From: JBFWRK01 sp050248955
Lineage (GTDB): Bacteria > Actinomycetota > Acidimicrobiia > Acidimicrobiales > Ilumatobacteraceae
Assembly: GCA_050248955.1 (NCBI GenBank)
Contig: JBFWRK010000005.1
Span: forward strand, 62,001 to 126,000
Reading direction: 5' to 3'
DNA: 64,000 nucleotides
Shown: positions 26,942-38,500 of the stretch, piece after piece
Layout: every line of letters starts with the position of its first letter
How positions within the stretch are numbered: position 1 is the stretch's first letter
Made by a program: the position numbers and the translations under genes
Notes under the pieces: generated by a model
Databases searched by the model: none
What the model was told of the DNA's origin: nothing
What the model saw: the letters and a program-made list of their open reading frames with translations, nothing else

Positions 26942-28159
26942 TCATGAGGCGGTGCTGAGGGTTCTCTCATCGGCGAGCCAGTGGTTCGCGGCGTCGAGCA
27001 CCTCACCGACGAGCCGGGGCCAGTCGGTCGCTTGGGTGCGGAAGGGGCCGGTTGCGAGCCCGACCAAGGCAGCACTGACCCGGCGGTCGAGCCGGGCACC
27101 GTCGACCGTCCCGACGAGCCCGGACCGCAACCGGCGGACGTAGGCGCTCGTTCGTTCACGGCCGCGAGGACTGAGGATCGCGAGCGCGGTGAGGTGGCCG
27201 AGCAGGCGAGCGAGATCGTCGACTGGATCACCGGGACCGGCATCGTCGACGTCGAGCACGCCGACGATCGCGCCATCGTCGCCGACGCGCAGTTGTGCCT
27301 CGTGGAGGTCACCGTGCACGGTGGCAAAGGTCCGAGGATCGGCCTCCGCCTGGCCGAGCGCTTCGATGAGCGCCTCGATCCGCGGCTTCGCGCCCGGGAG
27401 CACCCGAGCGAGCATCGCCGCGTGGCGTGGCGCGGCGGCGAGCAGGGAGACGCATCCGTCCTGACCGGCAGGCAGGTCGACCGCGGCGAAGCGGCGGGTC
27501 ACCGACAGCAGGTCGTCCGCCGTGGGGAGCGGTCCGCCGTTCAGCAGGCGGGTGCGGAGATCGATCCCGCCCAGCGCCTCGAGCGCGACGAGACCCCGCC
27601 GTTCGTCGACGGCGACGACCTCGGGCACCCGTACGCCTCCGGTCGCCAGCCGCCGGTGACGGTCCACCAGATCGGCTGCCTCGGCCGGCCGCACGACCTT
27701 GACGTAGGCCTCGCCGCCCGGCCACGTCGCGTGCACGACCGCCCGCCGGCACGGTCGGAACGTCCGCACTTCCAGGCGCAGATCGCCAGCAGGTACGCCG
27801 AGCAATGCTGCGACCGGACCGGGCACGACCGCATCTGCCAGACCTGGCAGCGACGGGTCGAACGGATAACGCCAGACACCGACACGGAGGTTGTCAGCCT
27901 CCACCGGGACCGTTCCGGCAGGCTCGCCGGTCGACGTCGTCGCGGCGAGGAGCGTCTCGGCGATCGGGTCGCGGCCACCCCACGCCACGGTCGCTGCGAA
28001 CGACACGACCAACTCGTGGCCGGGACGGTAGATCACCTGGTTCGGGCGCAGCGTCGCCAGTCGCCCGCCCGCAGCGGCGATCGCAGGGGTGATCACGTCC
28101 GTCGCGTCGACCCCGGTGAGGTACGTCGCGGCCGGGAGCAATGGGTCGTCGAACGTCAT
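26942..28159 (-). CDS. Phosphotransferase (APH-fold) family protein
   Basis: A 405-residue protein with the small-molecule kinase fold. Active-site elements are VHGDLHEAQLRV (Brenner motif H-G-D) and GVLDVDDAGPGDP (metal-binding DxD in place of the usual DFD/DWE). The N-terminal third (about 150 residues, starting MTFDDPLLPAATYL) has the extended nucleotide-binding lobe of maltokinase-like or unknown APH proteins. The substrate is unknown. The 195-bp region upstream carries several CTCATC/GATGAG elements like those near the sensor-kinase and giant-protein promoters, so it may belong to the same regulon. Confidence 0.78.
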   Translation of the reverse strand: MTFDDPLLPAATYLTGVDATDVITPAIAAAGGRLATLRPNQVIYRPGHELVVSFAATVAWGGRDPIAETLLAATTSTGEPAGTVPVEADNLRVGVWRYPFDPSLPGLADAVVPGPVAALLGVPAGDLRLEVRTFRPCRRAVVHATWPGGEAYVKVVRPAEAADLVDRHRRLATGGVRVPEVVAVDERRGLVALEALGGIDLRTRLLNGGPLPTADDLLSVTRRFAAVDLPAGQDGCVSLLAAAPRHAAMLARVLPGAKPRIEALIEALGQAEADPRTFATVHGDLHEAQLRVGDDGAIVGVLDVDDAGPGDPVDDLARLLGHLTALAILSPRGRERTSAYVRRLRSGLVGTVDGARLDRRVSAALVGLATGPFRTQATDWPRLVGEVLDAANHWLADERTLSTAS

Positions 28160-28192
28160 GACGTCGACGATGGCGGACCTTCGTGGGTTGAG

Positions 28193-28276
28193 GATGAGAG
28201 ACGGAAGAGAGTTCTCTCATGTGGTCGAGCTCGCGCCAGAGGAGAGAATCCTCATCCGCCTCTCACAGAAGTCTCA
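28193..28276. promoter_or_regulatory. Cluster of CTCATC/GATGAG motifs (candidate response-regulator sites)
   Basis: Three CTCA units occur at exactly 11-bp steps on the plus strand (28251, 28262, 28273), and ATGAGAG (28194-28200) faces CTCTCAT (28214-28220) as an inverted repeat. OmpR-family regulators bind tandem half-sites about 11 bp apart. The region lies between the HK1 terminator and the phosphotransferase start. Confidence 0.45.
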
Positions 28277-28306
28277 CGTCGTGGGGTGAGGATCTTCGTG
28301 GCGAGC

Positions 28307-28339
28307 GGCGTCGGGATCTCTCGCCCGGATCCCGACGCC
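28307..28339 (-). terminator. Hairpin terminator after sensor kinase 1
   Basis: GGCGTCGGGATC (28307-28318) pairs perfectly with 28328-28339 around a 9-nt loop, just beyond the kinase stop at 28355. Confidence 0.65.
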
Positions 28340-28354
28340 CGCCAACGCCCGTGG

Positions 28355-29797
28355 CTAGCCGATGAGCTCACGGTCGGCCACGGGCGCGGCGGGCACCCTG
28401 ATCTCGAACCGCGCCCCTCGCTCACTGGGTGCGAGGTGGGCACGCCCGCCGTGCGCCGTCGCGATCGCGGCCACGATCGACAGCCCGAGCCCGAGCCCGC
28501 TCCCCGCAGGGCGATCCGATCCCTTCACGTAGCGTTGGAAGACTCGCTCCCCCTCGCCCAGGGGAACACCTCGGCCGTCGTCGTGGACCCACAGCACCAC
28601 GTCGCCGTTCTCGAGGTGGGAGCCGATCCGAACGGTCGACCCTTCCTCGGTGTGCTGACACGCGTTCTGCGCGAGCTGCAGCATCGCCTGGATCAGTCGC
28701 TGCTCGTCAGCGAGGATGACGGCGTGCGCGACCTCTTCCAGTCGCCACTCGCGAGCGCACAGGACCGACGCCTTCCGATGGACGTTCGTCGTGAGCTCGA
28801 GCAGGTCGACCGGCTCCACGGCGAGGAAGCCCGGTCGCTCTGCTCTCGCCAGGAGCAGGAGATCTTCGACGATGCGGTTCATCCGCTCGATCTCGTTCGT
28901 GATCACCGTGACCATCGCTGCCCGTTCCTCAGCGTCGGGTTCGAGCTCGAGGATCTCGACATTGCCGCGCACCACCGTCAGCGGGACCCGGAGCTCGTGA
29001 CTGGCGTCGTCGAGGAACTGCCGCTGGGTGGCGAACGCGGCCTCGAGGCGGCCCAGCATGTCGTTGAACGCGGTCGCGATCCGTGAGGCCTCGTCGTCGC
29101 CCCGCACGGGGATGCGGCGGGTGAGATCGGTCTCCGAGATCCGCTGCGCGGTGTCGGCCAGCGAACGCAGTGGACGAAGGACCCGACCTGCGAGCGCGAG
29201 GCCGATGAGCGACGCGCCCAGGATCGTGACGAACTGCGTGATCGCCTGCGTCCGCACGGCGTCGTCGATCTCGCTCCGTTCGAAGGCGGGGAAGTTGGCG
29301 GCGACGAACAGTCCGTGCTGGTCTCCATCGCGCAACGGCAAGGCGACGTACTGGGCCTGCCCAGCGCTGGTCCCGATGCGCCCCTCCTCGCGCTCGGTCA
29401 ACGCCAGCCAGTACGCGATCGCGTCGTCGAGCTCCCCCGCCGGCACCGCATCGTTCGACCGCGCGTTGCCGTACAGGCGATCGCCGACGAAGGCGAGCAG
29501 CGTCTCGCCCTCGTCGGGGACCTCGCGCGAGAAGTACACGTCGAAGATCGCCGCCACGTCGTCGCCGAACGGACCCCCGGTACGGGGGTTGATCCCGCCG
29601 GCGAGCAGCTCGAGCTCCTCGACCTCCTGGCGCAGGTTGACGGTGATCTCCTCGTCGAGCCGGTCGTGGAGCACATCGCGCAGGACGATGATCGACACCG
29701 CCGCCGACGCCGCGAGCAGGCCGACGACGGCCGCGAGGATCCTGAAGCGGATGCTCCCGAACAGCCCCTGCGGGTGGCGGGCTTCAGCGATGGCCAT
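28355..29797 (-). CDS. HAMP-type sensor histidine kinase (HK1)
   Basis: About 480 residues. Membrane helix 1 is near residues 20-41, an extracytoplasmic sensor domain near 42-185, helix 2 near 186-205, then HAMP, the phospho-acceptor H267 (DASHELRVPL), N-box AQNACQHT, and the G-boxes HDDGRGVP and GSGLGLGLSIV. All catalytic boxes are present. The sensor domain contains EEVEELELLAGG... with the segment GGPFGDDVAAIFDVYFSRE, shared with the two other kinases of this region. It has no response regulator of its own; the divergent HK2-RR2 pair is the nearest partner. ATG 29797 (MAIAEARHPQ) is preferred over the longer frame starting at 29860, which adds only a Pro/Arg-rich stretch. Confidence 0.88.
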   Translation of the reverse strand: MAIAEARHPQGLFGSIRFRILAAVVGLLAASAAVSIIVLRDVLHDRLDEEITVNLRQEVEELELLAGGINPRTGGPFGDDVAAIFDVYFSREVPDEGETLLAFVGDRLYGNARSNDAVPAGELDDAIAYWLALTEREEGRIGTSAGQAQYVALPLRDGDQHGLFVAANFPAFERSEIDDAVRTQAITQFVTILGASLIGLALAGRVLRPLRSLADTAQRISETDLTRRIPVRGDDEASRIATAFNDMLGRLEAAFATQRQFLDDASHELRVPLTVVRGNVEILELEPDAEERAAMVTVITNEIERMNRIVEDLLLLARAERPGFLAVEPVDLLELTTNVHRKASVLCAREWRLEEVAHAVILADEQRLIQAMLQLAQNACQHTEEGSTVRIGSHLENGDVVLWVHDDGRGVPLGEGERVFQRYVKGSDRPAGSGLGLGLSIVAAIATAHGGRAHLAPSERGARFEIRVPAAPVADRELIG

Positions 29798-29918
29798 CTC
29801 CGCAGGCACCCTTCCCCCGGTGAGCCGTGCCTCCGAGCCCCGCGGCTCCGGGCGAGGCAAACGGTAGCAGGACCGGGGACGACGTGATCGACGGCGGCTG
29901 CCCGCGACCCGACATGTC

Positions 29919-29939
29919 TCGACCTCGACTCGAGGTCGA
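29919..29939. promoter_or_regulatory. Inverted repeat between divergent sensor kinases
   Basis: TCGACCTCG-ACT-CGAGGTCGA, 9-bp perfect arms, in the 213-bp gap between HK1 (minus) and HK2 (plus). It may be an operator or a hairpin; nothing else is evident in the gap. Confidence 0.4.
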
Positions 29940-30010
29940 AGCTCAATGGAGGTCTAGCGCTCGAACACCGTTCGTGGTATCGGTTCACGAGCCGAGAAGG
30001 GGACGAGCGC

Positions 30011-31636
<1,626 letters not shown>

Positions 31637-31640
31637 TGCG

Positions 31641-32327
31641 GTGTCTCGGATCCTGATCGCCGAGGACGACCCGTTGATCTCGTCGTTCCTCGAGAAGGGC
31701 CTTCGCTCGAGCGGCTACTCGACGTTCGTCGCGGACACCGGCACGCAAGCGGCGCAGCTCAGCCTGACGGACGGGTTCGACCTGCTCATCCTCGACATGG
31801 CGCTGCCGGAGCGCGAAGGGTTCCACGTGCTGCAGGAGATGCGCCGCCGCGGACGGACGATCCCGGTCCTCGTCCTGACGGGCCGACCCGAGCTCCGAGA
31901 CGCAGTCGCGTGCCTGGACGTGGGTGCCGACGACTACATGACGAAGCCGTTCCGCTTCGAGGAGCTCCTTGCTCGGGTCCGGGCCCGGCTCCGCACTCCG
32001 GGCACCGAGGAACCGACCGTGATCGAGGTCGGCTCGGTGCGACTCGACGTCCGCACGCGGCGGGCGCACGTCGACGACCAGCTCGTCGACCTCACGGCGC
32101 GCGAGTTCGCGCTCCTCGAGGTCTTCCTGCGGCATCCCGACCACGTGCTGAGCCGCGAGCAGCTGCTCGCTCACGTGTGGGGGTACGCCGCCGAGCCGGG
32201 GTCGAACGTCGTCAACGTGTACGTCGGCGCCCTGCGCAAGAAGGTCGGCGACGGCGTGATCGAGTCCGTGCGCGGTGTGGGCTACCGGCTCCGCGCCACC
32301 TCGGACCACCGCCAGCCACCTGGCTGA
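31641..32327 (+). CDS. OmpR-family response regulator (RR2)
   Basis: A 228-residue regulator. The receiver domain has the acidic pocket EDD, phospho-acceptor D52 (LLILDMALPE), a conserved T/S in VLTGRPE and K in YMTKPFRFEELL. The C-terminal winged helix contains LTAREFALLEVFLRHPDHVL and ESVRGVGYRL. The first 30 residues are almost identical to RR3. It is co-transcribed with HK2 and is the last gene before the giant secreted protein, whose upstream region has three 11-bp-spaced half-sites, so it is the first candidate activator or repressor of that gene. The open frame extends upstream, but GTG 31641 gives the standard receiver start. Confidence 0.92.
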   Translation: MSRILIAEDDPLISSFLEKGLRSSGYSTFVADTGTQAAQLSLTDGFDLLILDMALPEREGFHVLQEMRRRGRTIPVLVLTGRPELRDAVACLDVGADDYMTKPFRFEELLARVRARLRTPGTEEPTVIEVGSVRLDVRTRRAHVDDQLVDLTAREFALLEVFLRHPDHVLSREQLLAHVWGYAAEPGSNVVNVYVGALRKKVGDGVIESVRGVGYRLRATSDHRQPPG

Positions 32328-32441
32328 GGTCGCGCCGACGGTCGCGCGCTGACGGGGATATGTCGAGCTCTCACGCTACGCGCGCAGCATCACCTGTTAC
32401 GTGGTCGACTCCGCCGGATTCTTCACGCTGAGTGCTCGATC

Positions 32442-32469
32442 CTCATCGTCCTCTTATCGCTCCTTTATC
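32442..32469 (+). promoter_or_regulatory. Triple 11-bp-spaced half-sites upstream of the giant gene
   Basis: CTCATC (32442), CTTATC (32453) and TTTATC (32464) lie at exact 11-bp steps, about 80-110 bp before the ATG at 32550. This is the expected geometry for tandem binding of an OmpR-family dimer array. The stretch is AT-rich relative to its flanks. A 16-nt palindrome, CTGGGCC-GA-GGCCCAG (32520-32535), lies in the predicted leader just before the SD. Confidence 0.55.
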
Positions 32470-32549
32470 TCCGCGATCCAACGTGCGGTCCAACCTGCAG
32501 ATGAGAGAACGCTCAGGTTCTGGGCCGAGGCCCAGTAGGGAGGGTGGGC

Positions 32550-35500
32550 ATGAAGGGCGAGTGCTTCGGCGCGACACGGCAGCGGATCCCCGCTGGTTCG
32601 TTCATCCGAGTGCGCCACGGGGGACGGCATCGCGCGGTCCGGATCATCGTCGGGATGGCGCTCGTCGCGCCGACCGCATTCGGCCTCGTGCCGATCGAGG
32701 CGGCGTCCGCCGCGACGACGTTGACCGTCGCCACGACGATCGACGCTCCGGACACCAACCCGGGCGACGGTACGTGCAGCACGGGGGCGGGGGTCTGCAG
32801 CTTGCGCGCCGCGATCCAGGAGGCGAACGCGCTCGCCGGCCCGGACACGATCCAGGTGCCCGCCGGCGTGTACCAGCTCACGCTGTTCGGCGCCGCGGAG
32901 GACCTCTCGGCGACCGGCGACCTCGACATCACCGGTCCGCTCTCGCTCGTCGGGGCCGGCGCAGGAAGCACGATCATCGACGGCGCGGGGAACGATCGCG
33001 TCCTCCACGTGACCGAGACCGCCGGCGGTGTCTCCATCTCCGGAGTCACGTTCCGCGGCGGCGCCACCGAGGAAGACGGCGGCGGCATCTACTCCGTCAC
33101 GAGCGGCACGCTCACGCTCGACGGTGTGACGGTCTCCGGGAACACCTCCGCGTCCGACGGTGGGGGGATCCACATCGCCTCCGGCAACCTGCAGGTGCAG
33201 GGCAGCACCATCTCCGGCAACACCGGTCGCAACGGTGGCGGTGTGTACAACGGCGGCGGTCTGAGCCTCGTCGGCGTGCCGAGCCAGGTGACGTTGACGA
33301 GCTCGACGCTCGCCGACAACGTCGCCGTCGAAGGCGGCGGCGGTGGTGTCTGGAGCGATCACGAGGGCGTTCTGACGCTCGCTGACGTGACCGTGACGGG
33401 CAACTCTGCCAACGACATGGGCGGCGGCGTGAGCGTCGTCTCGAGGTCCCGACTCACGATGACCGGCGGCACCGTGTCGGGCAACTCGTCGCACGGCGAC
33501 GGCGGCGGTGTGTCGACGGCGACCGAGCGGGCCGTGACGATCTCCGGCACCGCGTTCACCGGCAACCTGGCGGGAGTCGCGGTGGAGGGCGGGGCCGGCG
33601 CAGCGAACGGCGGCGCGCTCGCCTCCGGCGGCATGGGTGTGGTCGAGATCTCCGGCGCGACCTTCGAGGGCAACTCAGCGTCCGGTGAGGGCGGCGGGAT
33701 CTACCTCGACAACAACGGCTCGGTGACGATCTCGAACACAGCCGTACGCAACAACCACGCCGGTGCAGGCGGCGGTGGCATCCAGAACGCCGCAGCGCGG
33801 GTCACCTTCACCGGCCTCACGATCACGGGGAACCGAGCCGACCTCGACGGCGGCGGCATCGAGAGCCAGGGAAGTGGGCAGTTCACCATCATCGACACCA
33901 CGATCTCGGGCAACATCGCCGAGAACGGTGGCGGTTTCGCCAATGCCGCTGACGGCGCTACTCGGATCGAACGGACACTGATCTGGGACAACCGCGCGAT
34001 CGTCGGATTGAACGACGACAGCGGCCTGGGCGGCGGTGTCTACAGCCTCGGCGACGCGAACGCGAGCTACGAGAACGTCACCATCGCCGGCAACTTCGCG
34101 CAGGTGCGCGGCGGTGGCTTCTACGTCGACGCCGACGCGGGAGTGCGGATCTCGAGCTCGACGATCGCCGGCAACAGCTCACCCGTCGCCAGCGGGCTCG
34201 GCGGCGAGATCGGTTCGATCAACTTCCCGGTGCAGCCGAGCGCGGGCGTCATCCTGCGGAACAGCATCGTCGCCGGCAACCTGCTCGGCCCCAACTGCAG
34301 CTTCGCCATCGGCTCCGAAGGCGGCAACCTCCAGGGTGACACGTCCTGCGGGTTCATCGGGCTGAACGACCGCACCATCGCAAACCCCGGTCTGGACGCG
34401 GTCGCGGACAACGGTGGATCCGCGATGACGATGGCGATCCAGTCGCAGAGCCTGGCCCTCGACGGGGGCGTCGGCCCCTGCCCGGCGACGGATCAGCGCG
34501 GGGTTGCTCGCCCGCAGAACGGCACCTGCGACAGTGGTGCCTTCGAGTCCGAAGGACCCTTCCCGGCACCGGACGCCGAGCCACCGGACACGCAGTACCT
34601 GACCGGGCCGACCCAGGACACCGAAGCGACGTCGATCTTCACGTTCACCGGTTCCGACAACGCCACCCCGGCCGAGCTCCTGCTCTTCGAGTGCCGCTTG
34701 ATCGAGACCGAGATCGGCGAGCCGCCCGAACCACCGGACCCCACCGCCCCGCCGGCACCGGAGCTCGCGTGGCTCGGCTGCCAGAACCCGTGGCAGGTGA
34801 AGCTGATCGAGGACGGGCTGTTCACGTTCGAGGTGCGCGCCATCGACCGTGCCGGCAACGTCGATCCCACGCCGGCCGTGCACAGCTTCGGCGGCACCAT
34901 CGACGTCACCCCGCCGCAGACGTTCTTCCTCGAGACACCCCCGAACCCGAGCTACAGCAACAGCGCGACGTTCACGTTCGGCGTCACCGACGACCAGACA
35001 CCTCCGCAGTTCATGGAGGTCGAGTGCCGGATCGACACCAACGAGCCGGAGGCGTGGCTCGAGTGCACGAACCCGACCGTGTTCACCAACCTCACGGTCG
35101 GCACCCACACGGTCGAGGCGCGCGCCGCTGACGGCGCCGACAACATCGACCCGAGCCCCGCCGTCTACACGTGGACCGTCGCACCGCCGCTCGACTGCGA
35201 CCTCGCGAACATCACCCTCACGCCCTCGGCCGACGTGTACGTCGACCAGATCAGTCCGGCGGAGAACTTCGTCGTCAACCCGCAGCTCGTCGTGCGCTCG
35301 GCCGACCTCGCCGGGAACGCTCGCACGCTGATCCGGTTCCCGCTGGCGAACGACGCTCCCGACTGCACGCTGCAGTCGGCCACGCTGCGGATGTACGCGG
35401 GGTCGAGCGACGCCGGGCGCACGCTGCAGGCGATCCCCCTCGCCGCCGCGTGGGTCGAGAACCAGGCCACGTGGACCAACCAGCCGGCGACGACCGGCGG

Positions 35501-38500
35501 GCCCGTGACCACGACCTCCGGTGACGGGTATCGCGAGTGGAACGTGACGTCGCAGGTGGCGGCCATGCTGAGCGGCTCGCTCCCGAACAACGGCTGGCTG
35601 ATCCGTGACGCCACCGAGGACGACGTGGAGGGCGGGGAGCACGCGTTCCTCAGCCGCGAGACGCCGCAGGACCCGCCCGAGGTGACGCTCCCGCAGCTCA
35701 TCTTGCGCTTCGACGAGTCCGGCACGCCGCCCCCGCCGCCGCCCGCACCGGGTGATCCGGGCAACGTCGTGTGCGGGCAGGTGCTGACCGAGAGCATCGT
35801 GCTGCAGAACGACCTCATCGGCTGCCTGGGTGAAGGCCTCGTCATCGGCGCACCGGACATCGTCGTGGACCTCAACGGCCACACGATCTCGAGTGGTGCG
35901 CTGCTCGAGCCGGGTGAGGAGGACGGCCTGCTCGCCGGCATCCGCAACAGCGGCCACGCCAACGTCGTCATCAAGAACGGCACCGTCCTCAACTTCGGCT
36001 TCGGTGTGCGCCTGCTCGCCGGAGCCCGCTACAACGTCGTCGAAGGGATGACGCTGCGCGGTAACGTCAACGCCGGCGTCGAACTGCTCGACGCCGACGA
36101 CGGTCGCCACGGCAACATCGTGCGCAACAACACGTTCGCACTGAACGGTGACGGCGTCGCGCTGTTCAGCGGCTCCGAGGGCAGCACGATCATCGGCAAC
36201 ACATTCAGCGGCAACCTGGGTCGGGCGATCTACTCGTTCGACTCGAGCAACAACCGCTTCGAGGGCAACACCGTCAGCGGGCTGACCAACGATCCGCTGC
36301 TCGACAGCGACGGCGGCATCTTCCTCGAGGGGTCGTCGGACAACGTCGTGATCGGCAACACGATCTCGGACGCCGGCGACGCCGGGCTCCTCGTCAGCGC
36401 TGGATCGCATCGCAACCGGCTCGAAGGCAACACGATCTTCCGGACGAGCGATTCGAGCATCAGCGTCGCGGACTCCGACGGGACCCAGATCATCGACAAC
36501 ACCGCCCACGCCAGTGGGGGTGCAGGTATCGCACTGAGCAACGCCCACGACGGCGTGATCACGGGCAACGACGTCCGCTTCAACCCGGGGGGCGTTCAGC
36601 TCGCCGGGTCGGACGACAACCTGGTCGAGGACAACGACGCTACGGCGAGCCAGGCCGACGGCATCACCGTCGAAGGTGGTCTGGGCAACGTGATCCGCGA
36701 CAACCTCGCCAACGACACCGGCGCCACCGGCATCGCGGTGGAAGGTGAAGCCTTCGACGCGCTCGGCAACCCGGTCCTCGGCAACGTGATCGAGGGCAAC
36801 ACGGCCAACGGCAACCTCGGGGACGGCATCTCGGTCTCCTCCGGTGGCCACGAGGTGACGGCGAACGCAGCGTTCAACAACGCGGCGTTCGGCATCAGCG
36901 CCGGCGAGTTCGTCGTCGACGGCGGTGGCAACACCGCGAGCGGCAACGGCGAGCCCGAGCAATGCGTCGGCGTCGTGTGCACCCCTGGACCCGGCGCGCC
37001 CCCCGTCGCCCCCGACCTCACCGCCCCCGATACCCAGATCCTCACCACGCCGCTGAACGGCGGGAGCACCTTCGACGCCCACCAGTTCACGTTCACCGGG
37101 TCGGACAACGTCGCACCGGCGACCGCGCTGCGCTTCGAGTGCCGTCTCGACGCGCCGCCGGATCCGCCCGCGGAGCCACCGGAGCCACCGGAGCCTGGTG
37201 AGCCGCCGGACCCCGTCCAGCCACCCGACTCCGAGACCTGGCTCGACTGCGGCAGCCCGATCATCTACAACCTGTTGCCGAGTGGCACGCACACCTTCGA
37301 GGTGCGGGCGATCGATCCGTTCGACAACGTCGACCTCACGCCGGCCGTGCACACGTGGGACGTCGTCGCGGGTCCGCCAGGCGCCGATGCCAGCGCGCCG
37401 ACCACGACCATCGCCGAGGCGCCCGCCGACCCGAGCACGAGCACGAGCGCGACGTTCGCCTTCCGCGGGTCCGACAACTCGACACCCGGGCCGAACCTGA
37501 CGTTCGAGTGCTCGCTCGACGGTGCGTCGTTCGTCGCCTGCACGTCGCCGCTGACGTACACCGGGCTCGGACTCGGTGAGCACACCTTCGAGGTGCGCGC
37601 CACCGACGTGCAAGGGAACACCGATGCCACGCCGGCCGCGCACACCTGGACGGTCGAGGCGCCACCGCTCGACGTGACGGCGCCGGACACGTTCATCGAT
37701 TCGGCCCCCGACGGCACCACCGTCCTCACGGACGCGACGTTCACGTTCTCGACGGACGAGGACGACGCCACCTTCGAGTGCGCGCTCGACGGCGCAGCGT
37801 TCGCTCCCTGCACGTCTCCGGCGTCGTACACGAGCCTCGGCGTGGGCACCCACACGTTCGCCGTCCGCGCCGTGGACGACGACGACAACACCGACCCGAC
37901 ACCCGCGAGCCACACGTGGACGGTCGGCCCGCCGCCGGTCGGCGCGAACGTGAGCTGCGGCCAGGTGATCACCCAGAGCACGCGGCTCACGAACGACCTG
38001 CTCGAGTGCACCGGTGACGGCCTCGTCATCGGTGCCAACGGCATCACGCTCGATCTGGACGGTCACACCATCGGTGGTACCAGCCTGGGCTTCGGCGTGC
38101 TCAACAACGGCTTCGACTCCGTGACCATCACGAACGGGACGATCCAGGAGTTCGACGCCGGCGTGCAGCTCGGCAACGGCACCGCGAACAACATCGTGTC
38201 AGCGCTCACGCTGCAGCTCAACGAGCTCGCCGGCATCCAGCTGACGAACGCTGACGAAAGCGGCCAGGGCAACATCGTGCGCGGGAACATCGTCGCCGGC
38301 AACGGTGGCGGCATCGCGCTCCTGAGCGGCACGCAGCACGCGCTCGTCCACGACAACACGCTCAGCGGGAGCTCGGGCGAGTCGATCTCGGTCGTCTCGT
38401 CGAGCGCGAACCGCATCGCGGACAACCTCATCTCCGGGTCCAGCGACGTGTCGATCATGCTCGAGGCCGCGAGCAGCAACACCGTGGTGGGCAACGCTGT

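Noticed and set aside
33060..34140. RTX-type calcium repeats in the giant protein
   Set aside because: The GGG-rich turns lack the GGxGxDxxx nonapeptide period; they fit beta-helix turns of CSLREA-type proteins.
34179..38066. 1295-codon open frame opposite the giant gene
   Set aside because: Its product is Arg/Val/Asp-rich with no domain pattern, and it mirrors the codon-position bias of the real plus-strand repeats. It is a high-GC shadow.
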